A DNA stretch of 64,000 nt, from assembly GCA_030695565.1 (NCBI GenBank), contig JAUYRZ010000028.1, forward strand, positions 1-64,000. The letters are read 5' to 3'. Below are positions 62,825-64,000 of the stretch, piece after piece; the first letter of the stretch is position 1, and each line of letters starts with the position of its first letter. The notes under the pieces are model-generated. The model searched no databases and was not told where the DNA came from. It saw only the letters and a list, made by a program, of their open reading frames with translations. Position numbers and translations under genes: made by a program. The stretch is from Archangium sp. (GTDB lineage: Bacteria > Myxococcota > Myxococcia > Myxococcales > Myxococcaceae).

Positions 62825-63799
62825 CTACTCAGCAGAGGGTTCGCCGTGCTTGAGCACCTCGTCCGAGCAGAACCGGCCCAGCTCCGAAACCACGGCGGTG
62901 CGGCGGCCGGGGTACTCGGTGCTGAACCACTGCAACAATCCGATGACCTCGGCGTTGCGATCGAGGTGGCAAAGGCCAGCCATGCGCACCACCCAGGCCT
63001 CGTTGCTCCAGCGACCTGAAGGGCAATGACGCTGATACGCGCCGAGCAGGAAGAGCGACTCTTCTGCGCGATCCGCGTTGAGCAGGCGGCGTGCACTCAG
63101 CGCCGCCTTCATCTCCGTCTTCACGTCGCAAGTGGGGAAGTTCGCTTCGACCTCGAGCTCGTAAGCGGCCTCCGAGACTTCGGGCTCCGAAGGAGGTGAG
63201 GGCGGCGGCGGCAAGACGTCCTTCTCGGGCGCGGCGGCGGGCGCGGGTGCAGAGGTGAACTCGACGCGCGGGTTCGGAGGCGGCGGGGGGGCACGAAGTC
63301 GGGGCTGAACCGCAGCGGTTGCGATCTCCACTTCGGGCTCGGCAGTGACCTCTCGACTGCTCTCGGGGGGAGCGATGGGGGGGGCGGGAGCCGGGGAAAC
63401 CGGGGCGATTTCGAGCTCAGCGGTGGCCCCTCGACTCCGCTCGGGGGGAACGGTGGGGGCGTCGATGGTGATTTCGATCTCCTGCGCCGCCACGGCCTGA
63501 GGCGCCGTCTTCACGGCCGTCACCGTGGAGACCGTCACGGCAGCCCCCACACCGACGGCCATCACGAACGCCACCGCCTTCGCGCCCAGGCCCAGCACGC
63601 CCATGCCACTCGACAGGCTCGCACCGGTCGCCGCGTGGGCAGAGGCGGCAGTGGTGGCGACGGCCACGGAAGCCGCCGGCACGACGACGCCCAGTGCACG
63701 TTCGAGATTGCGACGCACCCGCGCTTCGTCTGCCGTGGTGGGGTCAATGGCCTGCAGCGCGCTCAACGCGGCGCTCGCCTCTTTCGAGAGCGGTTTCAT
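62825..63799 (-). CDS. Sigma-factor partner membrane protein (anti-sigma-like)
   Basis: A 324-residue protein whose start overlaps the ECF sigma stop (ATGA). Residues 1-35 could bind the sigma factor, but the HxxxCxxC zinc anti-sigma motif is absent. A membrane helix at about 70-95 leads to a long Pro/Glu-rich periplasmic spacer and a C-terminal TPR-like helical domain with paired Cys. Two family B palindrome copies (63350-63380 and 63427-63458) encode parts of the spacer as PPESSREVTAE and PPERSRGATAE. An anti-sigma role is inferred from position. Confidence 0.7.
   Translation of the reverse strand: MKPLSKEASAALSALQAIDPTTADEARVRRNLERALGVVVPAASVAVATTAASAHAATGASLSSGMGVLGLGAKAVAFVMAVGVGAAVTVSTVTAVKTAPQAVAAQEIEITIDAPTVPPERSRGATAELEIAPVSPAPAPPIAPPESSREVTAEPEVEIATAAVQPRLRAPPPPPNPRVEFTSAPAPAAAPEKDVLPPPPSPPSEPEVSEAAYELEVEANFPTCDVKTEMKAALSARRLLNADRAEESLFLLGAYQRHCPSGRWSNEAWVVRMAGLCHLDRNAEVIGLLQWFSTEYPGRRTAVVSELGRFCSDEVLKHGEPSAE
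63350..63380 (+). repeat. Dispersed palindrome family B, inside the sigma-partner gene
   Basis: The copy reads CTCTCGACTGCTCTCGGGGG and then GAGCGATGGGG. It is related to the copies at 63427 and 55251 and is translated in frame as part of the Pro-rich linker. It may be duplicated locally from the 63427 copy or inserted independently. Confidence 0.6.
63427..63458 (+). repeat. Dispersed palindrome family B, inside the sigma-partner gene
   Basis: The copy starts CCCCTCGACTCCGCTCGGGG and ends GGAACGGTGGGG. It is 26 of 29 identical to the minus-strand copy at 55251-55279, about 8 kb away in a non-coding gap. Here it encodes PPERSRGATAE in the spacer of the protein. Confidence 0.65.
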
Positions 63800-64000
63800 C
63801 GCAACTCCTCAGACTCGCGCTTCACGAGCTCTTCGAACTGCTGCCGCGCCGAACGGAGTCGCGTGTACAGCGTGTTCAGGTTGATACCGGTGGCGCTGGC
63901 GACCTCGGGCACCGAATAGCCCTCGAGATCGACCAGCAGCAACACCTCGCGCCGCTCTGGCTCCAACTTCGCCAGCAGCTGCTCGACCCGACGCCCGACT
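63796..64000 (-). CDS. ECF-type RNA polymerase sigma factor, C-terminal part (cut by window end)
   Basis: The last 67 codons are visible, ending at TGA 63796-63798. The product includes region 4: LLAKLEPERREVLLLVDLEG followed by YSVPEVASATGINLNTLYTR, the helix-turn-helix that reads the -35 element. Region 2 and the start lie beyond the window. It overlaps the anti-sigma-like gene by 4 bp, the usual arrangement for a sigma and its regulator. Confidence 0.88.
   Translation of the reverse strand, partial: VGRRVEQLLAKLEPERREVLLLVDLEGYSVPEVASATGINLNTLYTRLRSARQQFEELVKRESEELR

Overview
The window is one continuous, densely coded, GC-rich bacterial chromosome segment. Intergenic gaps are all below about 230 bp and genes often overlap by 4 bp (ATGA or GTGA junctions). 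Several lineage markers point to a myxobacterium (Myxococcota, Myxococcales-type): a DUF2378/TIGR02265 protein (12209-12748), an AgmX/PglI-type gliding-motility protein (22369-23658), two large one-component Ser/Thr kinases with transmembrane tails, a WGR protein with a TIGR02996-like segment, many lipoproteins, and MopE-like and thrombospondin type 3 calcium-repeat surface proteins. I cannot name the species.

Layout. The window opens with a 5S rRNA and its terminator, the tail of an rRNA operon. Positions 0.2-12 kb hold housekeeping and signalling genes: a spermidine-synthase-like membrane protein, a multidomain peptidoglycan hydrolase, a HAD phosphatase, an FHA-GAF-cyclase-like protein, a peroxiredoxin, a Ser/Thr kinase and a hybrid histidine kinase. 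Positions 12-18 kb carry DUF2378, a second kinase, an orphan ABC ATPase overlapping a TonB-like protein, and MltG. Positions 18-26 kb carry a prolyl oligopeptidase, a CPA2 antiporter, AgmX/PglI and a large calcium-repeat lipoprotein. At 26.1-28.8 kb a P-loop ATPase fused to a PD-(D/E)xK-like nuclease lies behind a four-unit 16-bp palindromic repeat array and is coupled to a LysR regulator. Positions 28.8-35.8 kb form a secreted redox locus: two paralogous cytochrome c/type II copper monooxygenase lipoproteins, a two-haem-site protein, a Tat-exported DUF1501-like protein and two small envelope lipoproteins, with a TetR-type palindrome in the divergent promoter. Positions 35.9-45 kb hold coiled-coil membrane proteins, DUF2277, a beta-propeller lipoprotein, livK-livH, a sterol desaturase-type hydroxylase, an MBL-fold hydrolase and an AbiEi/DUF559 protein. 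purL occupies 45.2-49.0 kb. Positions 49-64 kb include a WGR protein, a miniature flagellar-rod-like protein, livM-livG-livF, Uma2, nagZ, a lipoprotein methyltransferase, a metallophosphoesterase, a carotenoid-biosynthesis-like protein, a rhodanese, a cytochrome c lipoprotein, pdxA, and an ECF sigma factor (cut by the window end) with its partner membrane protein.

How the genes work together. Cell-wall turnover is represented by MltG, NagZ and the CHAP/SLT hydrolase. Branched-chain amino acid (or amide) uptake is represented by all five Liv subunits, split into two blocks on opposite strands. The most unusual parts are the repeat-array/ATPase-nuclease/LysR unit and the secreted copper-haem cluster. 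Two families of dispersed GC-rich palindromic repeats occur here, and some copies are read in frame as protein (in the TonB-like protein, at the LysR C-terminus, and in the sigma-partner linker). No tRNA, CRISPR array, insertion sequence or prophage was recognised. Start codons were chosen by signal peptides, family N-termini, overlaps and visible ribosome binding sites; several remain uncertain.
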